A stretch of 64,000 bases of DNA, from positions 1,860,001 through 1,924,000 of the forward strand of contig JAQOTA010000050.1 of NCBI GenBank assembly GCA_029532415.1, given 5' to 3'. Position 1 is the first letter of the stretch. The number at the start of each line of letters is the position of its first letter. The notes beneath the pieces are model-generated. The model saw nothing but the letters and a program-made list of their open reading frames with translations. It made no database searches and was not told the DNA's origin. This DNA is from Marasmius tenuissimus. Its lineage: Eukaryota; Basidiomycota; Agaricomycetes; Agaricales; Marasmiaceae. Positions 1 through 11,045 of this stretch are shown one piece after another. The position numbers and the translations under genes were made by a program.

Positions 1-1105
1 TATCCGGACGCGAATTCTTCGTCCGATGCCGTAGAATCTCAGCTGAGGGAGGGCAAATTCCCAACGACGTTGGAGAACCTGACGTTGTTAAATCGGCTGC
101 ATCTCCTGGCGTTTCCATTCGAGAATCTTGATATGCATTAGTGAGTACTCACTTTTTGTTGTTGTCGAGCAGGATGCTCATCGACAAGAAGCTCAGCGAA
201 GCACGACATGGACGTGACTCCCGAGGGCAGCTTTCAAAGGATGGTGGTCGAGAGGAAGGGCTCGTATTGTTATGGAAAGAATGGATTGTTGCTCGAGATG
301 TTGCGCGGTTTGGGATATCGGTGAGCACCCAATTTAAGTGTTCTCTCTCTTGTTCGCGGTGATTGAGCATCCCCAGAGCATACACAGGGCAAGGTCGACC
401 AAATGAGAACTTGATAGAACCTAAAAAGGAACCGGAATATTCACCCCTCACGCACCTCGTCCTCTTCGTACAACCGTTCGAAGGCAAGGATGAGAGAAAG
501 ACATATCTTGTTGATACGGCATTCGGAGGAGGTGGTCTTGTACGGCCGATTCTCCTCGAGGATGGTGCTACTGTGGCGGGGGGGACTTCGTCTGAGACTT
601 TTAAGCTTTCCAAAGGTCCTCATCCCAAGTCTGTTCTAGGTGCGCCTCTCGGAGTCTGTCTCATTCTGATTATTGACAATGATTATACCTTCAACTCAGA
701 CAACCCTGCAGCACTCTATTAGATACTCGCAGTACAGCACCAGAAGGACCCATTGGGACCACCCGCACCTTGGAAGGTCCTTTTCAGCTTCTCAGAGGCC
801 GAATCCTTCCAGTTAGATATCGAACAAGCTTCCTACTTTGTGGCCACCCACCCGGAAGGGAATTTTTCCTCCAACAGGTCGTTTGTGTCAGATATGTTTA
901 TCTGGATGATAAGAAGGAGGATCTTGGCTACACTACGCTCTGGGGTAACCTCACGAGACAGCATATGGGCGCTCAAACAAGGGATCTTCCCAAGATCAAG
1001 ACCGAAGAGGAGAGGTTGGAGAGAATCAGAGAGTTTTATGGGATTGATGTTGGAGAGGATGTTGAACATATCAAAGGAAGGAATGCGGAACTCAAAGCTG
1101 CGTAG
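1..1105 (+). CDS. Arylamine N-acetyltransferase (NAT), 5' end cut by window edge
   Basis: Transfers acetyl from acetyl-CoA to arylamines or arylhydrazines through a Cys-His-Asp triad. Exons <1..140, 192..320, 377..639 and 723..1105 give 305 in-frame codons, reading in frame 1 from the first base. The family N-terminal signature HLLAFPFENLD lies in exon 1. The catalytic Cys is in ERKGSYCYGKN (exon 2), the His in THLVLF and the Asp in YLVDTAFGG (exon 3). The start codon and N-terminal residues lie left of the window. The Cys motif differs slightly from the usual RGGYCxExN. The downstream decarboxylase starts 140 bases after the stop on the same strand. Family assignment is firm; the substrate is unknown. 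Confidence 0.9.
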
Positions 1106-1245
1106 CTCGGGATCTCTATTTAGACTATATGGCATTTACAGTAAATTTATTGTGGCGATCGCTGTGCTCTATATAATGTCACAAACTGACCCTAAATCAA
1201 GGTCTGTCTCTTCCGGGCGCCGATCAAATCCATCGTTGGCGTCCG

Positions 1246-2828
1246 ATGTCTGCTTCCTCCCACGACCAACAACCATTCCTCGAAGATGGTTACAACCGTC
1301 TCCGTCAATCACTCTCGTCAGAGTCATCGTCCCCATCAACCCTCCCAACTTCAGATCGCCTCTCTACTGCCCGATCCAAACTCCCTAACCCAAAAGACCC
1401 AGCCAGCTATCTTTCGGGGCTCGGTCCCTCAGCAACACTAGATCACCTCCTCAATGACATTGCCCCTGCTTTGAACGGCCAGAATCGATCCAGCCGGTAT
1501 TGGGGCTTCGTTACAGGAGGTACACTTCCCATCGCCGAGATCGCGGATAACATCGTTAGCGCGTATGATCAGAATGTGCACATGCACCTTCCGGAACAGA
1601 CTATCGCAACTGAGGTGGAGGATGCGGCGTTGAGAATGTTGATAAAGTTGCTTGCTCTGGACATGGGCCCGGGTGTATGGGAGGGGAGAACGTTTACGAC
1701 AGGTGCTACGGGGAGTAATATTCTTGGGTTGGCTTGTGGGCGTGAAGGGGTTGTGAGTGCCAAGTTGCCTGACGGTACCGATGGAGTTGGACAGCTGGGG
1801 TTGTTGGGCGCGTGTATGAAGGCGGGGATCAGAGAGATTCAGGTTTTGACGAGTATGGGGCATAGTTCGTTGGCAAAAGCCGCGTCTATCGTCGGATTGG
1901 GAAGGAATTCCGTGAAGGAGTTGCCTTATAGCGCTGAAGAGCCTTGGAGACTCGACTTGGTGGCTGTAGAACGAGAGTTGAAGCGAGAGGGTGCAGCCAG
2001 CATAATCGCTATCAGTGCAGGAGAGGTCAACACGGGCAGATTCGCCATAACTGTTAAGACGGACTTTTATACATTGAGAGAGTTGGCCGATCGGTACGGA
2101 GCTTGGATTCACGTTGATGGAGGTACGCGTAATCTAGACTCACATCGAAACTGTGAGCTAAATTCTTTAGTTGAATAGCGTTCGGTACCTTCGTTCGTGC
2201 ACTACCGCGCGATACGGATGAGTTTGCTCGTCTACACGGACGTGCTTCAGGCCTCGAACTAGCTGACAGTATCACGATCGACGGACACAAGCTGCTGAAT
2301 GTGCCCTACGACTGTGGTATGTTCTTCACCCGCAAAGCCTCCATCCTAACGAACGCTTGCAAAAATGCGAATGCGGCCTACTTGTCCGGTGGAGCATCCG
2401 ACATCCAAAGCCCATTGAACATAGGCCTAGAGAACTCTCGTCGATTCAGGGCGTTGCCAGTATATGCCGTGCTATTGAGCGAAGGCCGGGAAAAGATCGC
2501 TCAGATGCTGGCTCAGATGGCGCGACTGGCGAGGGGTATCGCTGAGGTTATCCGAGCATCGGACGACTACGTCTTGCTCCCAGATGAGAACCTTAATATC
2601 GAGGACGTTCATATCATCGTTCTGTTCCGGGCGAAAGACGACAGCCTGAACGATGTTCTGGTTGAGACTATCAACAACACTCGAGAGTGGTATGTCAGTG
2701 GGACGAGCTGGAAGGGACAGAAGGCGGTTCGTCTAGCGATATCCAATTGGAGGATCGACGAGGACGTGGACTTGGAAGTAGTGAAGAGTAGTTTGAAGAG
2801 AATCGCTGAGGACCATAAAAAGCACTAG
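1246..2828 (+). CDS. PLP-dependent group II decarboxylase (aromatic amino acid decarboxylase-like)
   Basis: Exons 1246..2122 and 2179..2828 encode 508 aa. Group II decarboxylases remove the carboxyl group of aromatic or acidic amino acids. Family features seen are FTTGATGSNILGLACGRE (cofactor phosphate region), a GEVNTGRFA segment, the cofactor-binding Asp/Ala region WIHVDGAFG (completed across the 56-base intron) and the internal-aldimine lysine in DGHKLLNVPYDCG. The C-terminal small domain (SNWRIDEDVD) is present, so the enzyme looks complete. Start chosen at the first ATG of the open frame, MSASSHDQQ. The preferred substrate (DOPA, tryptophan, tyrosine or another) cannot be read from the sequence. 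The upstream NAT could acetylate an amine made here, but that is inference from adjacency only. Confidence 0.92.
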
Positions 2829-3585
2829 CTATTCTCAGGTCAATGCAATTTCGCCCATGATGCGCTCCGGTCACCTTCAAACTTCTGTTCGTGATCAATA
2901 AGGCTGCATTCGCGGGAAGCAAGAGGTCTTATATGAACAGGTTGCCTGTGGTCGTGTGACACCGTTCGGGGAATATTTAAAGACCTGCCCTAAATCAGAG
3001 CAGTGAGAAACAAGGGACTCGAGGCTCTCCCACACACCCTTCTTGTCCTTGACCACCACCACAATAACCTGATTTCTTCCATTTTTCGAAATGTATGTAG
3101 CCTATGATTGACCCGTCCGCGCGACCCGTTCGAATAATCCCACACTTCAAAGCTTCAAACCTCTTTACCTCCCGGTTCAACTTTACGATACTGTAGGGGT
3201 GTTATAGTGGGAAATAAAGAACAGTTCTCTCTTCGCCGCTGGGTTCATCCTTGGTTAATCCACGGATCGTAGAACTGTCTGAGTCCTTCGTCCCCTTCGT
3301 CGCCCTTTTCATCCTGGGCTCTATGGCGCCTGTCCAAGCTTGTAATCCGAGATTGGGCAATACCCCCGTATCTATAGTAGCGAAGAACGGCAAGGTAGAG
3401 TGGGGAGGAGGCTCTCGAAACGTCGGAGGATTCTTGGAATACCAGGACAATACCAAACATAACGTCGCAGAATTCGTCTTCGAACCAGACTTGCTCTCGC
3501 CGTCCTCAAAACTCAATTACTTGATTAATTTTATTTTATTGCCAGCGCAAACGTAGGGCGGACCGACAGTATTCCGTTCAATATT
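2829..3585. other. Region without a supportable gene
   Basis: A TATA-like stretch (gaatatttaaag) lies near 2972. A plus-strand frame at about 3270-3556 begins with a hydrophobic segment ending APVQA and then a Cys, like a signal peptide followed by a short secreted protein. It has no ATG before the hydrophobic stretch in that frame and no convincing upstream exon. It may be a decayed small secreted protein gene. Confidence 0.3.
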
Positions 3586-4086
3586 CTAGATGGGCAGGAA
3601 TAGTGATTCGACCTTTGATGGTGTATCAAGACCCCCGAAGCCCCAAATTTTAATGTACCTCTTGTCTGGTCCGCAAGGTACGGTATCGTTTCTTTCAAGC
3701 AACTGGGAAGACTCGCTCACTGATTCAAATTCATCCCATAGTGCTGGAACCCCCTTCACAGTCGACTGTGGGACATGTTTCCCGGCGTCCTCAGCGTCGT
3801 CCAAAATCTTGGCAACGGATTGCACGATTTCGGCTCTCGACTCTGGCCTTTGTGTGGGTATTGTAAGCGAAGTGGTTGGGATCCTATCAAGCAATATTCG
3901 TGCAAGGGAATCGATGGAGAGAAATTCAATCTCGTTGCGGCCTAGTAGGAAACTTGATATGGAAGAGAAAGGGATAAATGATAGGGGTGAAGGTAAAGGG
4001 TTCGGGTTGCCATCGAATGGTAAACAAATGCACTCAGGTGTTGAGAGAAGCTCTCGGGGCCTGGACTGAACATTACCGTAGCCCAT
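3586..4086 (-). CDS. Hypothetical protein, 166 aa, doubtful
   Basis: Single open frame on the minus strand starting MGYGNVQSRP and ending SKVESLFLPI. I recognise no family. The middle and C-terminal parts (AEIVQSVAKILDDAEDAGK, ALWDEFESVSES) have protein-like composition with plausible helices. The opposite strand is open over almost the same interval, so frame alone does not decide. No clear promoter or splice structure was seen. It may be one exon of a larger or decayed gene. Confidence 0.3.
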   Translation of the reverse strand: MGYGNVQSRPRELLSTPECICLPFDGNPNPLPSPLSFIPFSSISSFLLGRNEIEFLSIDSLARILLDRIPTTSLTIPTQRPESRAEIVQSVAKILDDAEDAGKHVPQSTVKGVPALWDEFESVSESSQLLERNDTVPCGPDKRYIKIWGFGGLDTPSKVESLFLPI

Positions 4087-6634
4087 GGTTCATGTGTATG
4101 AGCTCAGAGCAGACTTAGACGTCTCGCGAATGTATCCATTCACAAACCACAGCAAGGTCTGGTTCCAGGCTCAAATTACAATGTGGGGGTTTCCAGCCCA
4201 GAAAGCCTGCTGCGTGATGTCCGGTTTGGCTTTACCTCAGCATATCTCGATGGGAGGCATCGGGCGATGGTTAATCAAGATCCAGAGAGAGGCGCTTATG
4301 ATGGTGGCCCAAGGACACGGGCAGATGCCTGCCCGGTTTGGCACAGCCTTACGAGCACCACTTGACCCTGGACGCCCACCATCATTGGTTGAAACATTGT
4401 CTGCTCCCTTCGTCAGGCTCGGAATACCTGTCTAGAGGTGGGCTAACCAATTCAGTCTCAATCCTGGTACCGGCGCCAGTGCTCGTGGGTCGCGGGTCGC
4501 CCGGGATTGAGCTCCACTGACTGCTTCAAGATCCATGGGAAGACGGGATGTACGACAAGAATTCTGAGGCTTTTAGTATTTGGGACTCTTTCTGTATCTG
4601 GAGATGGCTACGCGCTGAAATTCAGTCCGATGTCCTCTGAAATCGCTCTCGGGCCCGTCAACTTTAGGGCAGTTGGCTGCTCGTGATTCAAGAGACAGGC
4701 CTGACCTGATTGTTTTTCAAAAGCATTCTAGCTCAATGTGTGCGACCATGTCGAACAACTCCTCGCGTCAGCAGGAGTGGCTGGTACCTTTGGTAATGCT
4801 GGATTCAAGAGGACATCCTGTTTTCTCCGAGCATAAACTTCGTATCTTCTCCCAGGTTGTCGTCCAAGGTATCGGTGTCATAGTGTCCTTGTCCAACTCT
4901 TCCATGCACTTCCCTACTCTTGCGTTCCTCGCTGACAAGATTTCCATCAGTGCGCGCGCGCCTGTAATCCCAACATCAGGGTGCCTCTGCCTCGATAGTC
5001 GCGAAGAATGGGAACGTTCTGAGCATTGCCCAGGGTACCCGGAGTACCAGTCAGAATAGCATTGCAGGATTTGCTGACGAACCCACTTGATAGGGCTCGG
5101 AGCCTGCGAGATCGACCCACACAAGCTGCGACCCCCCAAAATGTCTGTCTTTGCCTTACTCGCGATCTCGATGTACCCATCAATGTTTTCTGTTCAACAG
5201 ACCATTAGTGGGGCTCGCGCCCCCTCCACATATCTATGATTCAGTCTCGCCACCCATGCCGATTGAAGCTCTTGCGTGGTCTGCGGTATGGTAAGTTGTC
5301 CGTGTTTCTCTCTTGAATCGTCCAACACGTATCGACTTGCATGTTTAAGAAGCAGTGTCCGTGTGATTCAGAGTAAGGGGGTCGACAGCGAAAAGTTTGA
5401 TTTCGCAAAGAGTGGGGCGTCTCTCAACGTCAGGCCTGGTGTTATGAAAAAAGCACATTTCTGTCCTTTGTCTCTGGACCTTCATGGAATGTGGTGCATT
5501 GGGATTCTGGATATAGTGCACGAATCAATCAAAGTTGAACATTCGCAAGAAGCACTCGGCCATCTCTCGTTCCATACCTTTGTAGGCCAGATGGCGGATT
5601 CCATTCTGTTCCCATACACCTCGCCACAAGCTGGGCTAGCTGGCCTTCGTACCAAATCTATGAGGTGCTCAATGTCAAACAGTTTGTTGGAAACCAGACG
5701 CCTATTTGATGACTCAAGCTCAGAGTCATATCGTTCTCAGGTCCTACTGCAGGCAATCGGTCGAGTTAGGATCTCAGGGTCTTCTGACCACCAATCTTGT
5801 CTGTTTGACTCCCTTCTCCCTCCCGACACGTTTTATTCTACCCTGTAAACCCTACTTCTCTGGGACCCAGTGCGCGTGTGTGAAGACCGAAGGTACCGGG
5901 CTTACTCCCACCCCTCCGCAGCGAAAGAGCCTTCGACGTCTGATGAATTTCACTGATGGCGAACAACCCCTCCTCAAGTCTGAAGTCCCGATCTTTCTAC
6001 TGTCTACGGTCTCGAGTAAATCTCTGTCGCTAGCCCGATGTTCCGGGCTACACCACCTTCCTTTTTGTGAGCTTCCCAGGCATCTGATATGATATTTCGA
6101 TGTAGCTAGCGACTGACATGCTGTCTTTCGTGTCACTAGTGGTGAACCAGAGAGATATGCACAGCAGACGGGATTCCTCAGCGGGGTTAGTTTGTCTGGC
6201 TGAGGAAAGCGAACTGTGAACTACATATATGTAACTTATCACAATAAATATAGCCTTGAGGGGTCTATGCTTCTCCGACTCCCACGGCAATACTGATGAG
6301 ACAATCGTTCCGACCTTAACGAACTTGCATGGGCATAGTTTCAGAGGGATAATTTGAGGACACGCAGTAGCGGTCAGCGAATACCAAACGCAATCTATTC
6401 CGCCTGGCCGCTGCCCGCGCCGTGTCACACTCAGATCGGAATGTTCGAATTAATGGTTCGAGTGTACGATCTCGATAAAATACAACTAAACTCAGGGAAA
6501 AGGCGAGTGGGAACGCGTAGATGGGAAAACTTACGCTTGGACCTCACAGCCTACAGATGATTAGGGTGGAGGTATCGTGACTGCAAGCCCGACTTCCGTG
6601 AAATCGAAGACCGCAGGAAGTTCTTCGGCGATGT
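4087..6634. other. Gene-poor stretch, no supportable gene
   Basis: Only short unrelated frames on both strands, with no recognisable domains and no exon chain that could be joined. Composition is mixed, and the region looks like decayed or non-coding sequence. Confidence 0.4.
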
Positions 6635-7489
6635 TCAGGAGGAATTCTCCTGGGAGCGGGGCAACTGGCATGGCTTTCGAGTCTTGCTCTCGTGTCGCTG
6701 AAGATCGCTTCGTGAGCGAAAGGTACGTCCGCATTTGGGACATTCAAAGGGACTCTCTCCCCTGTGTGCTCGCATGTGATCTACGGGATGTATGATCGTA
6801 AGCAACAATGATCTTCTACGACAATAGATTGGGACTTACACTGGTAATTATGTTTAGCTGTGAACCCTCGGGAAGAACATCCCGGAAACTCGCAAAAGTA
6901 ACGAGGGAGCCGCTGTGTCCCGCGACGAGCAATAGATGCATCCGTCAATGCGTGAGACCCTACCTGACGGTGATTATTGACGATATCGAGGGTGGGGGGA
7001 TCGACGTGATGTCCGCTGCGATAAAGATTTGCTTCGCCCCAGCCATCATAGCCCAATAGCGGCGGTGGAAGCAAGGAATCTCCTGGGTTATTGCTGCAGG
7101 CATGGAGAGGGATGGGAAGAAAAATGTCCCCGGCGCTGCAGTCATTGCCAGTGCAATGATGGTTGTCAGGAATCCTCGGTGTCCAAATGCTTCAGGAAAG
7201 AGATGATCGGATAAGTCAATGTCATCAAGGACAATATGAGGACCACTGACCGAAGGCTGGGAGAAGCGTAGACCGCCGTGTTATGAGGCGGCAACGGAAG
7301 ATTGAAGTTCACTTCGGACCCCCTCAGCTCAAGGTTGTCCGTTAGAGCCTCCGAAATGGCCACATTGTCTGGGCGGCTCATGTAGTCGATACCTGGTGCT
7401 GTATATGATTGGCGTAAGGGAGCAGAGCCATCGACTACGTCTCGTTGGTAGACGATGCTGGTGATTGAGCTTGGTCCTCGAAGGTGAGT
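6635..7489 (-). pseudogene. C2H2 zinc-finger protein, 3' portion of a gene split by a transposon
   Basis: Minus-strand exons 7251..7489, 6840..7189 and 6635..6780. Together with the 84-base 5' exon at 20485..20568 they make exactly 273 codons. Two zinc fingers sit at the C-terminus: CEFPGCSSRGFTAKH...HMRAH (split by the 59-base last intron) and CPKCGRTFRSRSDLQRH, ending in a C2HC-like KPC. The same two-finger module, with an intron at the same place in finger 1, recurs in the gene at 49341..50325. The family suggests a DNA-binding regulator; targets are unknown. The frame is open right up to the transposon end at 7497, so the coding sequence was broken by insertion and not by slow decay. Confidence 0.8.
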
Positions 7490-7496
7490 ATTGGCC
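7490..7496. repeat. Target-site duplication ATTGGCC, left copy
   Basis: Seven bases directly before the left inverted repeat, identical to 20485..20491 directly after the right one. It lies inside the zinc-finger coding frame. Confidence 0.8.
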
Positions 7497-7560
7497 CCCA
7501 GTGAAAATCAACATAAATTCGGGGCCTTTCAGGGCCATTGTCTGATATTGCCGCGTATTA
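7497..7560 (+). repeat. Left terminal inverted repeat of the transposon
   Basis: First 12 bases CCCAGTGAAAAT are identical to the reverse complement of 20473..20484. Alignable similarity continues with gaps to about 7560. Confidence 0.75.
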
Positions 7561-7760
7561 GACTGTGACGTGACGCTGTTTTCGAGCATTCCTAGCTATT
7601 CTCCCATATTCTGGCGTGATTTTCTACCACCAATGACATCATTTATTTGTACCGCTTGATATCCAAACGAGACTCGACCTACTGGGCCTGTGTTTGCCAT
7701 TGATTTGAGCTCCCCTGTTGACATATTGCTGGATATTCCTCCCCTTCTGCCGTGTAAGCT

Positions 7761-10700
7761 ATGCCTATCAAGTCTGTACCCGGAAACCAGCCCAAGCCTT
7801 CGAAAAATCACTTCTTCTGCAATTGCCACAAAAAGTGCGGCGGACCTGAAGGAGTCGGGATGTGGGTTTCCAAGTCGTCCAGATACCGACACAGGAAAGC
7901 AGAAGCTACATATCGCGCTTGGCTGAATGCCGACGCCGAATCATCGAACTCAGCCAATGTCCCTATGACCGGAGCGCTGCCCTTCACATCTGCTGATGAT
8001 GCAGAATCAGATGCGGACGATGCGGACGTCTTTGGCTCAATTGAGAATGAGCCTACTGGTGGTGTAGAATCTATGGTACTTGTGAGTATTCTCTTGTCTA
8101 TTGTTCAAGCTTGTATTCAATTCCTCGTAGAACACTCCTGATAATGATGATATCCTTATGAACAACCCAACGTCTGATCCCGGTGGGGACCCCTTCGATC
8201 CGGATGTCCCGGTTGCAGATGAAGAAGACTACGATCCGCCTGATCCAGATACTCTGGGCGATAGTGAACCCCAGCAAAACCCATCAGAACAGACTGAGAC
8301 CACTCCTGAAACTGATTATACACCTCCGCCAACAGTTCCGTCGACCATCAAGGGGATTAAGATAGCAGAAGAGTTTATCAGTGAGCTTAGGAAAGCCACA
8401 ATCAACGGTCCTGATGCACAGGTGGAACCTTTACCAGCAGACTTTGTCAAACGGCTGCGAAATCCACCAGAGGAACCACCCACGGCTGACGACCCCGACA
8501 AACGTTTGTCCCTGGAGGTGTTCCTTGCGGTCTCGAACGCTTCAGAGAAGACTTACACTGCTGTTCGGGCTAGCATTCGCAAATGCTTCCCAGAGAGCAA
8601 TATGCTGTCTTATCACGAGGTGAAAAACCTTGTTGCTGAGCTCAGTGGTGTCACTGCGATCCGACGGGACATGTGTGTGAACACATGTATGGGTTACACT
8701 GGACCATTCCATGACCGTACGAGCTGTCAATATTGTCGGCAACCACGATTTGCTGACAATGGTCAGCCTCGAAGAGAGTTCACCTGGATACCAATAGGAC
8801 CCCAGATCCAGGCGCTATACCGAAATCGTGACAACGCCGAGAACCTGCACTATCGTCGGCTTTATACGAAAAGGATTATCGAGGAGCTTCAGAAAGGAAA
8901 AGGGAGCCGATCATCACCTATACGTGACTTTTTTGACGGGGAGGATTATCTGGATGCAGTTGTAAATGGCAGGATTAAGGATGAAGACATGGTTCTTGCC
9001 CTTTCTATCGACGGTGCTCAGCTATACAGGAACAAAGTCTCTGACTGCTGGATCTACATCTGGATCATTTACGACTACTCCCCCGACCTTCGTTACAAAA
9101 AGAAGCACGTTCTTCCAGGTGGCTTCATCGGCGGTCCCAACAAACCAAAGCACCTCGATAGCTTCATCTTCTCAGCGCTGTATCATGTCTCTGCTTTACA
9201 GGCCGAAGGCCTGAAAATCTGGGATGCGTATATCACTCGTTCCACCTCTATACAACCATTTTTCGCCCTCGCCTGCGCCGATGGTCCATGTATGGCATCA
9301 CTGAGTGGATGTGTTGGTCATCACGGAAAGGTACATTGTCGTTATTACTGCCCGTTGACGGGCAGGCACAAGTCCGGCGCATCGATATACTATCCCGCTC
9401 GTCTAAAGCCATTGAACTATACTGTTCGAGGCTGCGATCATGACGATGTGAGATTGACAGACCTGCTTGGGAACTTTACTGCAGAAGCTTGTGTTCAGCG
9501 GTACAATGAGAACATGCTCATTGTGCGAGGTGCCAGGAACAAGACTGACTATGGGGAAAAGCGTCTCGAGACAGGCATTTCGAAGCCTTCCATCTTCAGC
9601 GGCCTAAACCGACAACATTCCCTTCCCGTACCAACATGCTTTCCCGGTGATATAATGCACCTTCCGTGCCTCAACATACCTGATCTGATGATCTCCCTCT
9701 GGCGTGGTACTATTGACGTCGACAAGGAGGACAACAAGAATTCGTGGTACTGGGCGGTGTTACAAGGAGACGTATGGAAGGAACATGGCAAACAGGTTGC
9801 ATCGTGTACCCCATACATCCCCGGATCCTTTGACCGTCCACCAAGGAATCCCGCAGAGAAGATCAACAGTGGCTACAAGGCCTGGGAGTTTCTCATCTAC
9901 TTTTTTGGCCTTGGGCCTTGTCTGTTCTACGGTGTCCTCCCTGACAACATCTGGAAGCATTACTGCAAACTTATCAGAGGTTTTAGGCTTATGATGCAGG
10001 AGTCAATCACTGTAAAGGAGATTGAAGAAGCTTCAGAACTTTTCAGCTCCTTTTCGGACGAATTTGAGATCATCTACGTCCAACGGAAAAGATCCCGGAT
10101 CCATTTCGTTCGACCTTGCATTCACGGTATATCTCATATCCCCCCAGAGACGATTCGCATTGGTCCCTTCATTATCTTTTCGCAGTGGGTCATCGAGCGT
10201 ACTATTGGAAATCTGGGAGAAGAGATCAAAAATCACTGTAGCCCATACGCAAACCTAGAGCAGCGGGGCATTCGCCGATGTCAGGTAAATGCTTTAAAGG
10301 CACTATTCCCTGATCTCGATCCGCCGGATAATATACTGCCTAGAGGTGCCATCGATATTGGTGATGGTTACCTCTTTTTACGGGCTAAGGACCGCACGGC
10401 GCGCCCTCTGTCACAAGTGGAGCACAAGGCCTGGAAGATGTATTGGATATCGCAGGGTGTTTCTGGATCGGAGTTACCAGATAAACACAAAGTCTATCGT
10501 TGGGCAAAACTCCGTCTTCCTAACGGTCAGAACGCTAGGGCACGTTGGAAAGAGGAAGCCAAGGGGATCGAACATGTGCGTATGTCTCGTCATGTGAAGG
10601 TAATGTGGATTCCACCATCCCAAATAGGTCGAACACTTACTGTCTTTTTCGGGTCAAGTTGCGGCACAAAAACACTGAGCGCGTAGGCGAGGTTCACTTC

Positions 10701-11045
10701 TATTTTGAAGATGAAATCGCAGGCAAGGAAAAGTATCTTGCTGCCGTTTCGCTATTTGGGGAGCACAATAGCGAGCTCTACGAGATGTCAAGCAAGACCT
10801 ACCGCACAATGCAACACTTCCGGGATATCGATGTTCACGTTGTCGAAGTGAAAGACATACTCTCCGTCGTTATCATGGCACCAGATCCCCGTTACAAAAC
10901 CAAGATCCAGGACGGCACCGAAAATAATCGTTGGTTTATGGTAGAGAAGCCCGGACTCACCATCTCCGCGCTTCAAGGGTTCAATGAGGCAGAGAACGAT
11001 GTACAATCGAATCGTGAAGGGGATTCAACTTCCCAGTCAGCCTGA
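7761..11045 (+). CDS. Tnp2-family (CACTA/En-Spm-like) transposase
   Basis: Exons 7761..8081, 8131..10599 and 10659..11045 encode 1058 aa. Catalyses cut-and-paste transposition and presumably binds the element ends. A Cys/His cluster (CNCHKKCGG...RYRHR) lies near residue 20, followed by an acidic low-complexity region. The zinc-like CVNTCMGYTGPFHDRTSCQYC precedes the Tnp2 core. Core motifs typical of fungal Tnp2 proteins are LSIDGAQLYRNKVSDCW, LPGGFIGGPNKPKHLDSF, GHHGKVHCRYYC, DIMHLPCLN, RNPAEKINSGYKAWEF and IHFVRPCIHGISH. The candidate catalytic Asp is the one in SIDGAQLY, by family analogy. No internal stop; it looks functional. It is not a KDZ transposase by motif. Confidence 0.9.

Noticed and set aside
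4085..4520. Transposon remnant in the overlapping short frames
   Set aside because: No recognisable protein motif or terminal repeat found.
7761..11045. Classifying the transposase as KDZ because of the TET/JBP neighbour
   Set aside because: Core motifs are those of Tnp2/CACTA proteins; KDZ hallmarks were not found.
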